Of a DNA stretch of 64,000 nucleotides, positions 37,009 through 46,300 are shown piece by piece. The notes under the pieces are model-generated. The model was not told the origin of the DNA and ran no database searches. It worked only from the letters and a program-made list of their open reading frames with translations. Position numbers and translations under genes: made by a program. The DNA lies in assembly GCF_003991975.1 (NCBI RefSeq), contig NZ_CP029822.1, forward strand, positions 2,505,648 to 2,569,647. Direction: 5' to 3'. The stretch is from Entomomonas moraniae (lineage in GTDB: Bacteria > Pseudomonadota > Gammaproteobacteria > Pseudomonadales > Pseudomonadaceae). Position 1 is the stretch's first letter, and each line of letters starts with the position of its first letter.

Positions 37009-37815
37009 ATGAAATTTTTATTGAAAAAATCACTCATCATTTTTTGCCTCCTCTGGTTAAGTGCCTGCCAAAGTGGATTGAAAATAGATAAGAACTATGT
37101 ATCACAAGCACAAGATAACCGTATACAGTATATTATTGTGCACTATACAGCGGCTGACCTTATGCGATCCCTTCATTTACTTACCCAAGCCAATGTAAGC
37201 AGCCACTATCTTATTAGTAAGGATGGTACAATTTATCAACTCGTTAATGATGAAAAACGAGCATGGCATGCGGGTATCAGCGAGTGGCAAGGTAGAAACT
37301 CTCTTAATAATAGCTCCATTGGCATAGAACTCGTGAATCTAGGTTATAAAGAAACACCTCAAAAAACGAGAGTTTGGTACCGTTATTCTGATGCCCAAAT
37401 TAAATCACTCAAAGTTTTATTGAGAGAACTCCAAAAACGCTATGACATTCCGAGTAAAAACATCTTAGGACACAGCGATATTGCGCCACAAAGAAAGTCT
37501 GATCCTGGACCTCTTTTCCCTTGGCGAGAACTTGCTAAAGAAGGACTCGCTATTTGGCCAAATGAAATAGCCGTCAGTAGACAGCAAGCTATTTTTGATG
37601 CAGAAGGTCTACCTAGTACAGCCTGGATACAAAACAAACTAGCACGTATTGGATATACAACTCCTCAAACAGGGCAACTCGATGCCGATACCGTTAAAGC
37701 TATCATTGCTTTCCAAATGCGTTATCAACCTGACAATTTTACTGGTATTGTTGATAGTAAAACTGCCGCGCTTTTATTTGTTGTAGCAAATAAGAACTTT
37801 GCTATACCTAAATGA
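37009..37815 (+). CDS. Lipoprotein N-acetylmuramoyl-L-alanine amidase (AmpDh2/AmiD-like)
   Basis: Cuts the bond between MurNAc and L-Ala in peptidoglycan. Residues 1-20 form a lipoprotein signal (LSAC, Cys20; Gln at +2 suggests outer-membrane sorting). The amidase_2 domain has zinc ligands in IIVHYTAAD and GHSDIAPQRKSDPGPLFPW, plus RAWHAG and GIELVNLG. A peptidoglycan-binding domain follows (about 203-260, KLARIGYTTPQTGQLD then AIIAFQMRYQP). This layout and its neighbours match AmpDh2 of Pseudomonas, whose loss raises AmpC expression. It starts 15 bases after the EEP nuclease gene. Confidence 0.88.
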   Translation: MKFLLKKSLIIFCLLWLSACQSGLKIDKNYVSQAQDNRIQYIIVHYTAADLMRSLHLLTQANVSSHYLISKDGTIYQLVNDEKRAWHAGISEWQGRNSLNNSSIGIELVNLGYKETPQKTRVWYRYSDAQIKSLKVLLRELQKRYDIPSKNILGHSDIAPQRKSDPGPLFPWRELAKEGLAIWPNEIAVSRQQAIFDAEGLPSTAWIQNKLARIGYTTPQTGQLDADTVKAIIAFQMRYQPDNFTGIVDSKTAALLFVVANKNFAIPK

Positions 37816-37898
37816 TCATATATAGTTATATACAATACTTGCTTTCAATATCATGGTAGTAATTGGGTTATCTATTACTTTTATAAAGGTTATTCACT

Positions 37899-38834
37899 AT
37901 GACAGTTTCTACATTAATTAAATTATTAATTGTCGCTTTCTTCGTATGGGGCGTGCTTTATGTCTACTTCCATGGACGCTCGCGTCGACTGCCACTTTTA
38001 AGACAGTTTTTTAACTACTCTGCACTCTTTGCTCCTTACAATGCTTTAATGTATATCTTCTCTAAACAAAAATCACAACCCATTTACAATCGGGAAGATT
38101 TCAAGGAAATGGATTTTATTAAAGAAAATTGGGAAGTCATCAAAGAAGAGGGATTGAGATTGTTCGATGAAGGTTACATTCGAGCTGCGATCGGCGGCAA
38201 TGAGGCAGGCTTTGGTTCATTCTTTAAAAAAGGTTGGAAACGCTTTTATTTAACATGGAATAAACAAACTTTGCCTTCAGCTGAAACATTGTGCCCAAAA
38301 ACACTCGAGTTGGTAAGACAAGTACCCATGATTAAAAATGCTCTTTTTACTCGGCTACCTGCCCGTAGCCATTTAAATGCCCATCGCGATCCATTTGCAG
38401 GCACATTACGCTATCATCTTGGCCTATCAACACCTAACTCAGAAAAATGTGCTATTTATATCGATGAGCAAGCACAACCTTGGTATGATGGTGAAGATTT
38501 TATTTTTGACGAAACCTATATTCACTATGTCATCAACGACACAGATGACTCACGACTAATTTTCTTTTGTGATTTAGACCGTCCATTAAAAGAGCCAATG
38601 TACACAATCAATCAATGGGTATCCAATATATTAGCTTATCTAACACAACCTCAAAATATTGATGGAGAATATGCAGGTTTTGCCAACCGAGCTTATGGCT
38701 GGTTTATAAAACTGTCGAAGCTAATTAGCACACCGATTAAAGCATTAAAGCGTAAGTCACGTACTACCTATAATATTATAAGGATAATTGCTATTATTCT
38801 TATTTTAGTTATCATTATTAAATGGATTTTCTAA
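37899..38834 (+). CDS. lpxO: Lipid A 2-hydroxylase LpxO
   Basis: Fe(II)/2-oxoglutarate-dependent hydroxylase of the aspartyl/asparaginyl beta-hydroxylase family that adds a 2-OH to a secondary acyl chain of lipid A. The 311-residue protein has an N-terminal membrane anchor, the double-stranded beta-helix core with HRDPFAGTLRYHLGL (2-oxoglutarate Arg and iron His/Asp) and DETYIHYVINDTDDSRLIFFCD (iron His, binding Arg), and a hydrophobic C-terminal segment (IIRIIAIILILVIIIKW). It acts at the cytoplasmic face of the inner membrane. A small outer-membrane barrel gene follows. Confidence 0.92.
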   Translation: MTVSTLIKLLIVAFFVWGVLYVYFHGRSRRLPLLRQFFNYSALFAPYNALMYIFSKQKSQPIYNREDFKEMDFIKENWEVIKEEGLRLFDEGYIRAAIGGNEAGFGSFFKKGWKRFYLTWNKQTLPSAETLCPKTLELVRQVPMIKNALFTRLPARSHLNAHRDPFAGTLRYHLGLSTPNSEKCAIYIDEQAQPWYDGEDFIFDETYIHYVINDTDDSRLIFFCDLDRPLKEPMYTINQWVSNILAYLTQPQNIDGEYAGFANRAYGWFIKLSKLISTPIKALKRKSRTTYNIIRIIAIILILVIIIKWIF

Positions 38835-38857
38835 TGCATTACTGACATAAAAGACAA

Positions 38858-38885
38858 CTAGGGTTTTAAAACAACCAAACCCTAG
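38858..38885 (+). terminator. Hairpin between lpxO and the barrel gene
   Basis: CTAGGGTTT and AAACCCTAG pair over 9 bases around a 10-base loop. It lies just before the ribosome-binding site AAAGGA of the next gene and has no T run, so it may be a weak terminator or an RNA structure in the leader. Confidence 0.4.
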
Positions 38886-38903
38886 TCATGTCAAAGGACA
38901 AAC

Positions 38904-39377
38904 ATGGCAAGTAGTTTCTATAAAATAGCCTTATTAAGCTTTTTAACCACCTCTCAAATAACAATAGCGGACACTCAGGAAAAAGGACACTGGCATATCG
39001 AAACAAGTGTCTATACCACTCACTTTCACCCTAAACCTGAGCACAATAATCATCAAGACCTCATCGGTATTGACTATAACTTTCCCTCAAAATGGTTCAT
39101 AGGGGGAGCTACGTTTCGTAACTCTTTTAGACAACGCTCTTTTTATGTCTATGCAGGCAAACGCTATCAGCTAGAAAACACACCTTTTTATGCTCGGTTA
39201 TCTGGCGGACTAATACAGGGCTACCATGGGAAATATAGAAATAAAATTCCATTAAATAACTTAGGAATAGCACCCGCTATTATTCCAGGTGTAGGTATTC
39301 AAATCAAAAGAGTAAATGCAGAAGCCTTTCTCTTAGGGTTTAATGCTTTAATGGTCAATGTAGGCTACTCATTCTAA
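38904..39377 (+). CDS. Small outer-membrane beta-barrel protein, lipid A-modifier-like
   Basis: An exported 157-residue protein with a signal peptide (about 1-23). The mature part alternates short amphipathic strands and ends in VNVGYSF, an outer-membrane C-terminus. The pattern WHIETSVYTTHFHP, then GIDYNFPSKWFIGGATFRNSF, then RSFYVYAGKRYQL and LNNLGIAPAIIPGVGIQ, fits an eight-stranded barrel and recurs in Pseudomonas proteins annotated under several names. Its layout recalls PagP/PagL enzymes that change lipid A acyl chains, but the PagP His-Asp-Ser triad is not evident. It lies next to lpxO, which supports an envelope role; enzyme activity is inference. Confidence 0.6.
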   Translation: MASSFYKIALLSFLTTSQITIADTQEKGHWHIETSVYTTHFHPKPEHNNHQDLIGIDYNFPSKWFIGGATFRNSFRQRSFYVYAGKRYQLENTPFYARLSGGLIQGYHGKYRNKIPLNNLGIAPAIIPGVGIQIKRVNAEAFLLGFNALMVNVGYSF

Positions 39378-39378
39378 A

Positions 39379-39413
39379 AATACTTTATCACTGTATTTTT
39401 TTGATAAAGTATT
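39379..39413 (-). terminator. Terminator of pdxT, overlapping its stop codon
   Basis: AATACTTTATCA and TGATAAAGTATT pair perfectly over 12 bases around an 11-base loop. On the minus strand TTTTT follows. The stem includes the last pdxT codons and stop, and also separates it from the convergent barrel gene. Confidence 0.7.
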
Positions 39414-39957
39414 CAAATACACGAGTATCCTTTGTTAACTCTGGGTGAAAAGACATCACCAAGATATTACCCTGCTCTGCCATGACAATTTTATCATCAC
39501 AAACCGATAATACCTTAACATCTTTGCCAACACTCTGAATAAAAGGAGCTCTAATAAATACAGCGGGGATGTCATCGGCAATATTTGATACAGCCAGCGT
39601 TGTTTCGAAACTATCCACCTGCCGGCCAAAACCATTACGCTCTACTGTCATATCAATAAGGTCTAAAGGAATCACTTTATTATCTGACTGAATAATATGC
39701 TTAGCACATAAAATAAGCCCAGCACAAGTTCCTAAAACAGGGTGTGTTTTAGCAAATTTTTGTATTTCATTAAACAGCCCTTGCTGTTGAATCAGACGAC
39801 TAATTGCCGTTGACTCTCCCCCAGGGATGATAAGAGCATCAACCGTCGCTAAATCCTCTCTTGTTTTAACAGGTTCAGCCTTAACCTGCAAATGCACAAG
39901 CATTTGCAGGTGTTCGGTTATCGCACCTTGTAAAGCCAATACACCGATAGTTTTCAC
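39388..39957 (-). CDS. pdxT: PLP synthase glutaminase subunit
   Basis: Glutaminase that feeds ammonia to PdxS in DXP-independent pyridoxal 5'-phosphate synthesis. Class I amidotransferase motifs: IGVLALQGAITEH near the start, IPGGESTAIS, the catalytic Cys in VLGTCAGLILCAK, and the His-Pro-Glu end VMSFHPELTKD. The GTG at 39957 is preferred: AGAGGG lies about nine bases before it, and an ATG further upstream would add 11 residues foreign to the family. It starts one base after the pdxS stop. Confidence 0.93.
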   Translation of the reverse strand: MKTIGVLALQGAITEHLQMLVHLQVKAEPVKTREDLATVDALIIPGGESTAISRLIQQQGLFNEIQKFAKTHPVLGTCAGLILCAKHIIQSDNKVIPLDLIDMTVERNGFGRQVDSFETTLAVSNIADDIPAVFIRAPFIQSVGKDVKVLSVCDDKIVMAEQGNILVMSFHPELTKDTRVFEYFIKKIQ

Positions 39958-39958
39958 A

Positions 39959-40849
39959 TTACCACCCTCTATCTTGCATGCGCTCTGCATCTGAAAGTCT
40001 TGATATTTCTATCCCTTTCATTGGCGTTCCCAGCCCTTTAGATAACTCTGCTAATAACTTATAATCTTGATAGTGTGTTGTTGCTTGGACAATAGCTTTA
40101 GCAAATTTTTCAGGATTATCTGATTTAAAAATTCCTGATCCAACAAATACTCCATCGGCTCCTAAGCTCATCATTAAAGCAGCATCAGCAGGTGTTGCAA
40201 TACCACCAGCCGCAAAGTTCACGACAGGGAGCTTACCTAATGCTTTCACCTCTTTCACCAACTCATAAGGTGCACCAATATCTTTAGCAAAAGTCATTAG
40301 CTCATCATTAGACATACTCACCAATTTACGCACTTGTTCATTCACTTTGCGCATGTGCCTTACCGCCTCAACAATATTACCGGTTCCTGGTTCACCTTTT
40401 GTACGCAACATTGAAGCCCCTTCGCCAATACGGCGTAAGGCTTCGCCAAGGTCTCTACAACCACAAACAAAAGGAACTGTGTAATCACTCTTTAATAAGT
40501 GATATTGCTCATCGGCAGGTGTTAATACTTCACTTTCATCTATATAATCAACACCCATAGCTTCTAAAATACGCGCTTCGGCAATATGGCCAATACGTGC
40601 TTTCGCCATCACGGGAATAGTCACTGCACCCATGACTTGCTCAACAATGGTAGGATCAGCCATTCTCGCGACACCACCAGCCGCACGGATATCTGATGGC
40701 ACACGCTCCAGCGCCATCACAGCAACAGCACCTGCTGCTTCTGCAATTTTAGCTTGCTCTGCGTTAATCACATCCATGATAACGCCACCCTTTTGCATTT
40801 GTGCCATGCCACGTTTTACTGTATCAGAACCTACTACTTTGTTTGTCAT
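39959..40849 (-). CDS. pdxS: PLP synthase lyase subunit
   Basis: Builds pyridoxal 5'-phosphate from ribose 5-phosphate, glyceraldehyde 3-phosphate and ammonia. The TIM barrel contains [21 protein letters not shown], the active-site Lys of [26 protein letters not shown] and [12 protein letters not shown], with the second Lys in [15 protein letters not shown]-type helix 6. The C-terminus [16 protein letters not shown] is typical. The ATG at 40849 (protein MTNKVVGSD) is preferred over one 27 bases upstream. Most gammaproteobacteria use PdxA/PdxJ, so this pair is likely to be acquired. Confidence 0.94.
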   Translation of the reverse strand: MTNKVVGSDTVKRGMAQMQKGGVIMDVINAEQAKIAEAAGAVAVMALERVPSDIRAAGGVARMADPTIVEQVMGAVTIPVMAKARIGHIAEARILEAMGVDYIDESEVLTPADEQYHLLKSDYTVPFVCGCRDLGEALRRIGEGASMLRTKGEPGTGNIVEAVRHMRKVNEQVRKLVSMSNDELMTFAKDIGAPYELVKEVKALGKLPVVNFAAGGIATPADAALMMSLGADGVFVGSGIFKSDNPEKFAKAIVQATTHYQDYKLLAELSKGLGTPMKGIEISRLSDAERMQDRGW

Positions 40850-40911
40850 TTTGCTTATCTCATTAAAAAAAATCATTCAAAAAGAATAATCTTTTTTATA
40901 AAATAAAAAAC

Positions 40912-40923
40912 AGCCAATTGGCT
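40912..40923. promoter_or_regulatory. Palindromic operator between pdxS and pdxR
   Basis: AGCCAATTGGCT is a perfect 12-base palindrome, extended by A-tracts and T-tracts to nearly 27 bases. It lies 62 bases from the pdxS start and 59 from pdxR, upstream of a TATAAT (40949-40954) that fits the pdxR -10 element. A binding site for the MocR-type regulator is the best reading. Confidence 0.5.
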
Positions 40924-40982
40924 TGTTTTTATACCATCCAATTTTTACTATAATGGGCTATTTAATTAATAAGCTATGAGCT

Positions 40983-42404
40983 ATGTGGACACTCAATACT
41001 AATACACCAACAAAGCAACCCCTGTTTAGACAAATTATCAGCCTAATTGAGCAAGCCATAGAAAATGGTCAGTTACAGGCAGGAGACCGGCTTCCTTCTG
41101 AAAGGGAGCTTAGTCAATTATTAAAAGTTAATCGGTCAACGGTTGTACACGCTTTAAATAACCTAACCGACAGAGGAGTTTTAATTCGTAAAATTGGTAG
41201 CGGTAGTTTTATCAATCATCAGAAATGGGGGCTCCAAAGCCAACCCCTTATAAATTGGCAATCTCCTCCCAGTGTTTTATCACAAAAGAATGATAGCTAT
41301 GCATTAAAAGCCAATCAACTGCGTAAAGAGGCTCAAATTACTCATAAACCATTACTGGACTTATCTAACGGTGACTTACCTGCTGATTTACTGCCTGCAT
41401 TATCATTGCATAAACTGTCTTGGCAAGAGCTATTGCATCATGAGCAAGGTGAAGAGGCCTCACATTTAGGGCTACATTCATTAAGAAAAGCAGTTAAAGA
41501 CTATTTAGCAAAATCACTTAAACTATCCGTAGATGATGACCAAATTCTTATTACATCAGGAACACAACAAGCCATTTTTCTCATTACCCAAGGACTACTA
41601 AAACCAGGGGATGCCATCGGCATAGAATCTCCCTCTTATTTTTACTCACTCCCATTATTTCAAGCGACAGGGCTACGAATTTATGCAATTCCAACCGATG
41701 CGGAGGGTATTACACTGGAAGGATTAGAAAAGCTAATCAATCAAAAAAATATAAAAATGATCTTCTTAAACCCTGTTTTTCAAAACCCAACAGGAAGGGT
41801 CATGAGCCAAACACGAAAACAAGAGCTACTCACTTACTGTTACCATAAGCAAATTCCAATCATTGAGGATGATGCTTATAGCGCCCTTCCTTTTCAAAAA
41901 AATATTGACACGAGCCCTATAAAAAAACTCGATAAACAACAACAGGTTATTTACTTAGGTTCCCTTTCTAAATACTTAGGGAAAAATATTCGTGCAGGTT
42001 GGATGATCGCTCCCAAACCTATCATTAATAAACTAGCAGAAATTCGTCAACAACTCGATGCCGGGCTTAGCGTTCTACCACAGCTATTAGCAGAACATTA
42101 TTTAATCAACCATGCTACAACCCATCAGCAATATTTACAACATACCCTGTATGAACGTGCCAGACAACTCACAACATGGCTTACAGAACACTACAGTGAC
42201 CAATTGTATTTTTCTCCTCCTCCGGGTGGCTACCATCTTTATGCCAAGTGTTTACAACAAAAACCTGCTGATCTTAACAACTTACTAGAAAGCTTTTTAC
42301 AACAAGGTCTTATTGTCATGAGAGGCTCTGAATTTGGTGATAGTCCTTACTGTTTAAGACTGAGTTACGGTCATTTTAACGTGGCAAGCAACCTCAAAAG
42401 GTGA
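40983..42404 (+). CDS. pdxR: MocR-family regulator, PdxR type
   Basis: Transcription factor of 473 residues: a GntR-type winged helix (about 1-75, GDRLPSERELSQLLKVNRSTVVHALNNLTDRGVL) and a type I aminotransferase-like effector domain. The aminotransferase part keeps the PLP lysine motif SLSKYLGKNIRAGW and EDDAYS, so it likely binds PLP. PdxR proteins sense PLP and activate pdxST. The gene is divergent from pdxST with a shared 133-base promoter region carrying a palindrome, strong context for that role. Confidence 0.82.
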   Translation: MWTLNTNTPTKQPLFRQIISLIEQAIENGQLQAGDRLPSERELSQLLKVNRSTVVHALNNLTDRGVLIRKIGSGSFINHQKWGLQSQPLINWQSPPSVLSQKNDSYALKANQLRKEAQITHKPLLDLSNGDLPADLLPALSLHKLSWQELLHHEQGEEASHLGLHSLRKAVKDYLAKSLKLSVDDDQILITSGTQQAIFLITQGLLKPGDAIGIESPSYFYSLPLFQATGLRIYAIPTDAEGITLEGLEKLINQKNIKMIFLNPVFQNPTGRVMSQTRKQELLTYCYHKQIPIIEDDAYSALPFQKNIDTSPIKKLDKQQQVIYLGSLSKYLGKNIRAGWMIAPKPIINKLAEIRQQLDAGLSVLPQLLAEHYLINHATTHQQYLQHTLYERARQLTTWLTEHYSDQLYFSPPPGGYHLYAKCLQQKPADLNNLLESFLQQGLIVMRGSEFGDSPYCLRLSYGHFNVASNLKR

Positions 42405-42446
42405 TTTAATATAGCCAATTTCAGATCGATACAAAGGATACCGAGT

Positions 42447-43310
42447 ATGTTACAAAGTATGACCGCTTTTGCTCGTTGCGAACTATCAATAGATGAAGGT
42501 ATTTTATGCTGGGAGATACGCTCCGTAAATCATCGTTACTTAGAGCATAACTTCAAACTGCCAGAAACGTTTCGCTCACTTGAGTGGCCTTTACGTGATA
42601 AAATCAAAAAAGAACTCTCACGCGGTAAAGTAGAATGTACACTAACATTCTCTCCCCAAATAAAAAATAATCCTATTCAAATTAACTTAGAACTCTCAAA
42701 ACAGCTCATTCAAGCTGCAGAACAAATTTCTGAATTAACCATTAACCCTACACCTATCAACCCATTCACTGTTTTATCTTGGTCTGGTGTATTGATAACA
42801 GACCAAATAAATCATGAACTACTGCAAGAAAAAGCACTTGCTCTTTTTGCACAAGCGTTGCAAGAGCTCAAACAAAATCGCAACCGTGAAGGAAAAGAGC
42901 TACAGACACTCTTAGAAGAACGACTTGTTAGTATTGATATGGAAGTCAACAAACTACGCCCACTCATTCCTGAGATGTTAGATAACCAACGCCAAAAGAT
43001 TATCACACGCTGCCAAGAGTTAGCTGTCAGCATAGACCCACAGCGCTTAGAACAAGAGCTCGTATTATTGGCACAAAAGTCTGATGTCGCTGAAGAGTTA
43101 GACCGCTTACAAACCCATTTAACGGAAGTACGCCACACATTCACCAACAAAGAACCCTGTGGTCGTCGTCTTGACTTCCTAATGCAAGAACTAAACCGAG
43201 AAGCTAATACGCTAGGTTCAAAAGCCATCGATGTACGCACAACACAAGCTGCTGTAAACATTAAAGTACTTATCGAACAAATGCGTGAACAAGTACAAAA
43301 TATAGAATGA
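42447..43310 (+). CDS. yicC: YicC-family endoribonuclease
   Basis: A 287-residue protein with the YicC_N pattern (MLQSMTAFARCE, then IRSVNHRYLEHNFKLPETF) and a DUF1732 C-terminal domain (DRLQTHLTEVRHTFTNKEPCGRRLDFLMQELNREANTLGSKA). Members have been reported as RNases that affect RyhB-type sRNA stability in E. coli, of interest because two PrrF-like sRNAs lie 5.5 kb downstream. In Pseudomonas gmk normally neighbours yicC; here an HsdR-like gene follows after 30 bases. An ACAAAGGATACC ribosome-binding region precedes the ATG. Confidence 0.9.
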   Translation: MLQSMTAFARCELSIDEGILCWEIRSVNHRYLEHNFKLPETFRSLEWPLRDKIKKELSRGKVECTLTFSPQIKNNPIQINLELSKQLIQAAEQISELTINPTPINPFTVLSWSGVLITDQINHELLQEKALALFAQALQELKQNRNREGKELQTLLEERLVSIDMEVNKLRPLIPEMLDNQRQKIITRCQELAVSIDPQRLEQELVLLAQKSDVAEELDRLQTHLTEVRHTFTNKEPCGRRLDFLMQELNREANTLGSKAIDVRTTQAAVNIKVLIEQMREQVQNIE

Positions 43311-43340
43311 TAACCTTTAAGCAGTAAAGAATAGATCATC

Positions 43341-46300
43341 ATGAGTCAACCCGTTAGTAACTTCGAGTTTTTAAAAGAACATGATCCTATCTTCTTTGAA
43401 TTAGCACGTTCTGCTGAACAGATTTTTGCAAGCGACCCAAATACGACGCTTATCAAACTTCGCCAACTTGGCGAGGCCTTTGCCCAAGACATTGCTGCAC
43501 GTTGTGGCATTGCTTTTGATGATCTAACACCGCAAGCTGATTTAATCCATCAAATTGACCGCGAATTGCGGTTAGACCCGACCATTCGCAATCTTTTCCA
43601 TACTATTCGCGTAGAAGGAAATAAAGCCACCCACGAATTTAAAACAGATCACAAAGAAGCACTTAATGGCCTTAAGCTGGCAAGAAGCCTTGCCATTTGG
43701 TATCACCAATCTTTTGGTAAGGTGAGTGGTGACTTTAATTCTGGTACTTTTATTACACCGGAAGACCCCAGTCAAAAATTACGTGAACTACAAAATAAAA
43801 TTAATCAACTCAACGCTAAAAAAGAAAAATTTGAAGATAACCAACAGCTAATTGATCTACTCAAAAAAGAAAAGCAAGAATACGCACAACTCGCAGAACA
43901 AATGGACAAGAAAGCTCAAAAACTGGCGCAACAGTTAAAAACACAAGAAAATACATTACAAAAGCAACGAGAATCATTCGAAACACACATCAAACTTTTA
44001 CAATTAGAACTGACAGAACAAGCTAAAAATAATCCACAGAAATCATCACAACAACAATTAGTTATCAGCGAAAAAGTTAAAGAAGCCAACAAACAAATTT
44101 TTCTAACCGAAGAATTAGTACGATTAATTATTGATCAGCAGCTCGTTGATGCTGGTTGGATGGCTGACTCTTTAGAACAAACGTGGGATAACGGTATCCT
44201 ACCCGAAGAAGGAAAATATAAAGCCATTGCAAACTATCCTCTCTTTTATCAGGGTAATGCTTTTTATGCTGACTATATTTTATTCTATGAGTTAATACCC
44301 ATCGCTATTATCGAGGCAAAGTGCGAGAACATTAATGTTGCTGAAAAAATACGCCAAGCAAAAACCTACGCAGAAAGCTTTAAAGTTGAGCCTTTAATGC
44401 AAGCACCATGGTTACTTACAAACCGTACAAAACCTTGGCATTACCACAATACTTCTTATAACATTCCTTTTGTCTATTCAAGTAACGGACGCCCCTACAA
44501 TGGCCAACTTGAAGAAAAATCAGGTACATGGTTTAGAGACATTAGAGAACCAAGTAATTTATCAATGGCCTTGCAACACTTTCATTCGCCAGAAGGTTTG
44601 TATAATAAACTTACCCACGACAAGGTAACTGCTGAGCAAGCTTTACAATTAGATAACTTCTCTGGGCTTTTCTTAAGAGACTATCAAAAAAAAGCGGTTT
44701 CCGCCATAGAAAACGCACTATCAAATAACCACAATAATTGCTTAGTGGCGATGGCTACGGGAACAGGAAAAACTTTTGTTATTAATGCACTTATCTACCG
44801 TTTTTTAAAAACTAAGCGCTTTAATCGAATTTTAGTTCTTGTTGACCATACCGCCCTTGGGTTACAGACAGAAGATTTACTCATAAAAGCACCACAAGAT
44901 CAACAAACCATATTAACCAAGCTCTATAAACTTGAAACAATTAATTACCAGCTTGATGATTTGGAAAAACACGTACAGCTCGCCACTGTGCAACAAATGA
45001 TAAAGGCGATTTTGGCCTCAGACTCACCGCACCCTATCGACTACTTTGACTGTGTCATTATTGACGAAGCACACAGTGGCTATGCCCTTGAACAAGAGTT
45101 TATCGAAGGCGAGCTAGCAACGCGTAACTCCGAACAGTACCTAAAAGAATACCAACAATTACTTAACTATTTTGATGCTTTTAAAGTTGGCCTTACAGCA
45201 ACACCTGTTAAACGCACAACAGACTTCTTTAATCTCCCTGTCTATCAGTACAGTTATCGAGAAGCGATAGCAGATGGTTATTTAATAGATTATGAACCAC
45301 CGATCATTTATAAAACTAAGCTAACAGAACAGCCCCTATGCTTTAATAAAGGGTCTACAATCCAAATTATTAATGCTATCACGGGCGATATAGAAGAAGT
45401 CACACTGGAAGATGACCTAATCGCCGAGGCTAATGCATTAAATCGTTCTATTCTCAATAAGCATTTTAATGAGGTGATTTGCCAGCAGCTCGTTGATGAA
45501 TTAAATCCTTTTGGTCAAGAAAAAACGCTTATCTTTTGTGCGTCTGATCTTCATGCAGACATGGTCAAAAACTTGCTCGACAACGCATTTACAAATCTTT
45601 ATGAGAACAGTTATGATCAACTAGCAGTTGCAAAAATAACCGCTAACAGTTATAACCCAGAAGAGCTCATTGATAGATTTAAAACGGCACAATACCCCAA
45701 TATTGCAATTACTGTTGATTTATTGGCTACCGCGGTCGATATTCCACAAGTATGTAATCTTGTATTCTTACGCGCTATCAACTCACGTATTTTATTAGAG
45801 CAAATGCTTGCACGTGCAAGCCTACCTTGTGAAAGCATTCAAAAAGCTAGCTTTCGCATCTACGATGCGTTTAATACGCATAACTTATTAACTAATATCA
45901 CCCAAATGGAGTCTATGCCAGCCCCCGAGCTACCACTAACATCTTTATTACAGCTGTTTATCGATAACCGCCAGCCTAATGATGAACAGCTACAGACTAT
46001 TTTAGATCATTGTATACCTATTTTACGTAGGGCAAATTATCAAGCACAACAAGATACTTTTCTGAAAGCCAAACTCGATAGTTTAACCAGTTCATGGGGA
46101 GTAGCTCCCCAAAACCTTACCACTTACTTACAAAGTATTGGTACAAAAAAAGCAGCTGATTTTTTTAAAAACAGAAAAAACTTTATCCAAGATATACAAG
46201 CGATAAACCAACAACTCGACTCTTCACGCTACCAAATTATTTCAGATTCTCCAGATCAACTCACTCAACGCTTATTATGCTATGGTAACTACTCGTCACC

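Noticed and set aside
42812-43342. A 176-codon open frame on the minus strand across yicC
   Set aside because: It is a mirror of the yicC coding strand, rich in Cys/Ser/Arg codons with no family resemblance and no ribosome-binding site. yicC itself is clearly real.
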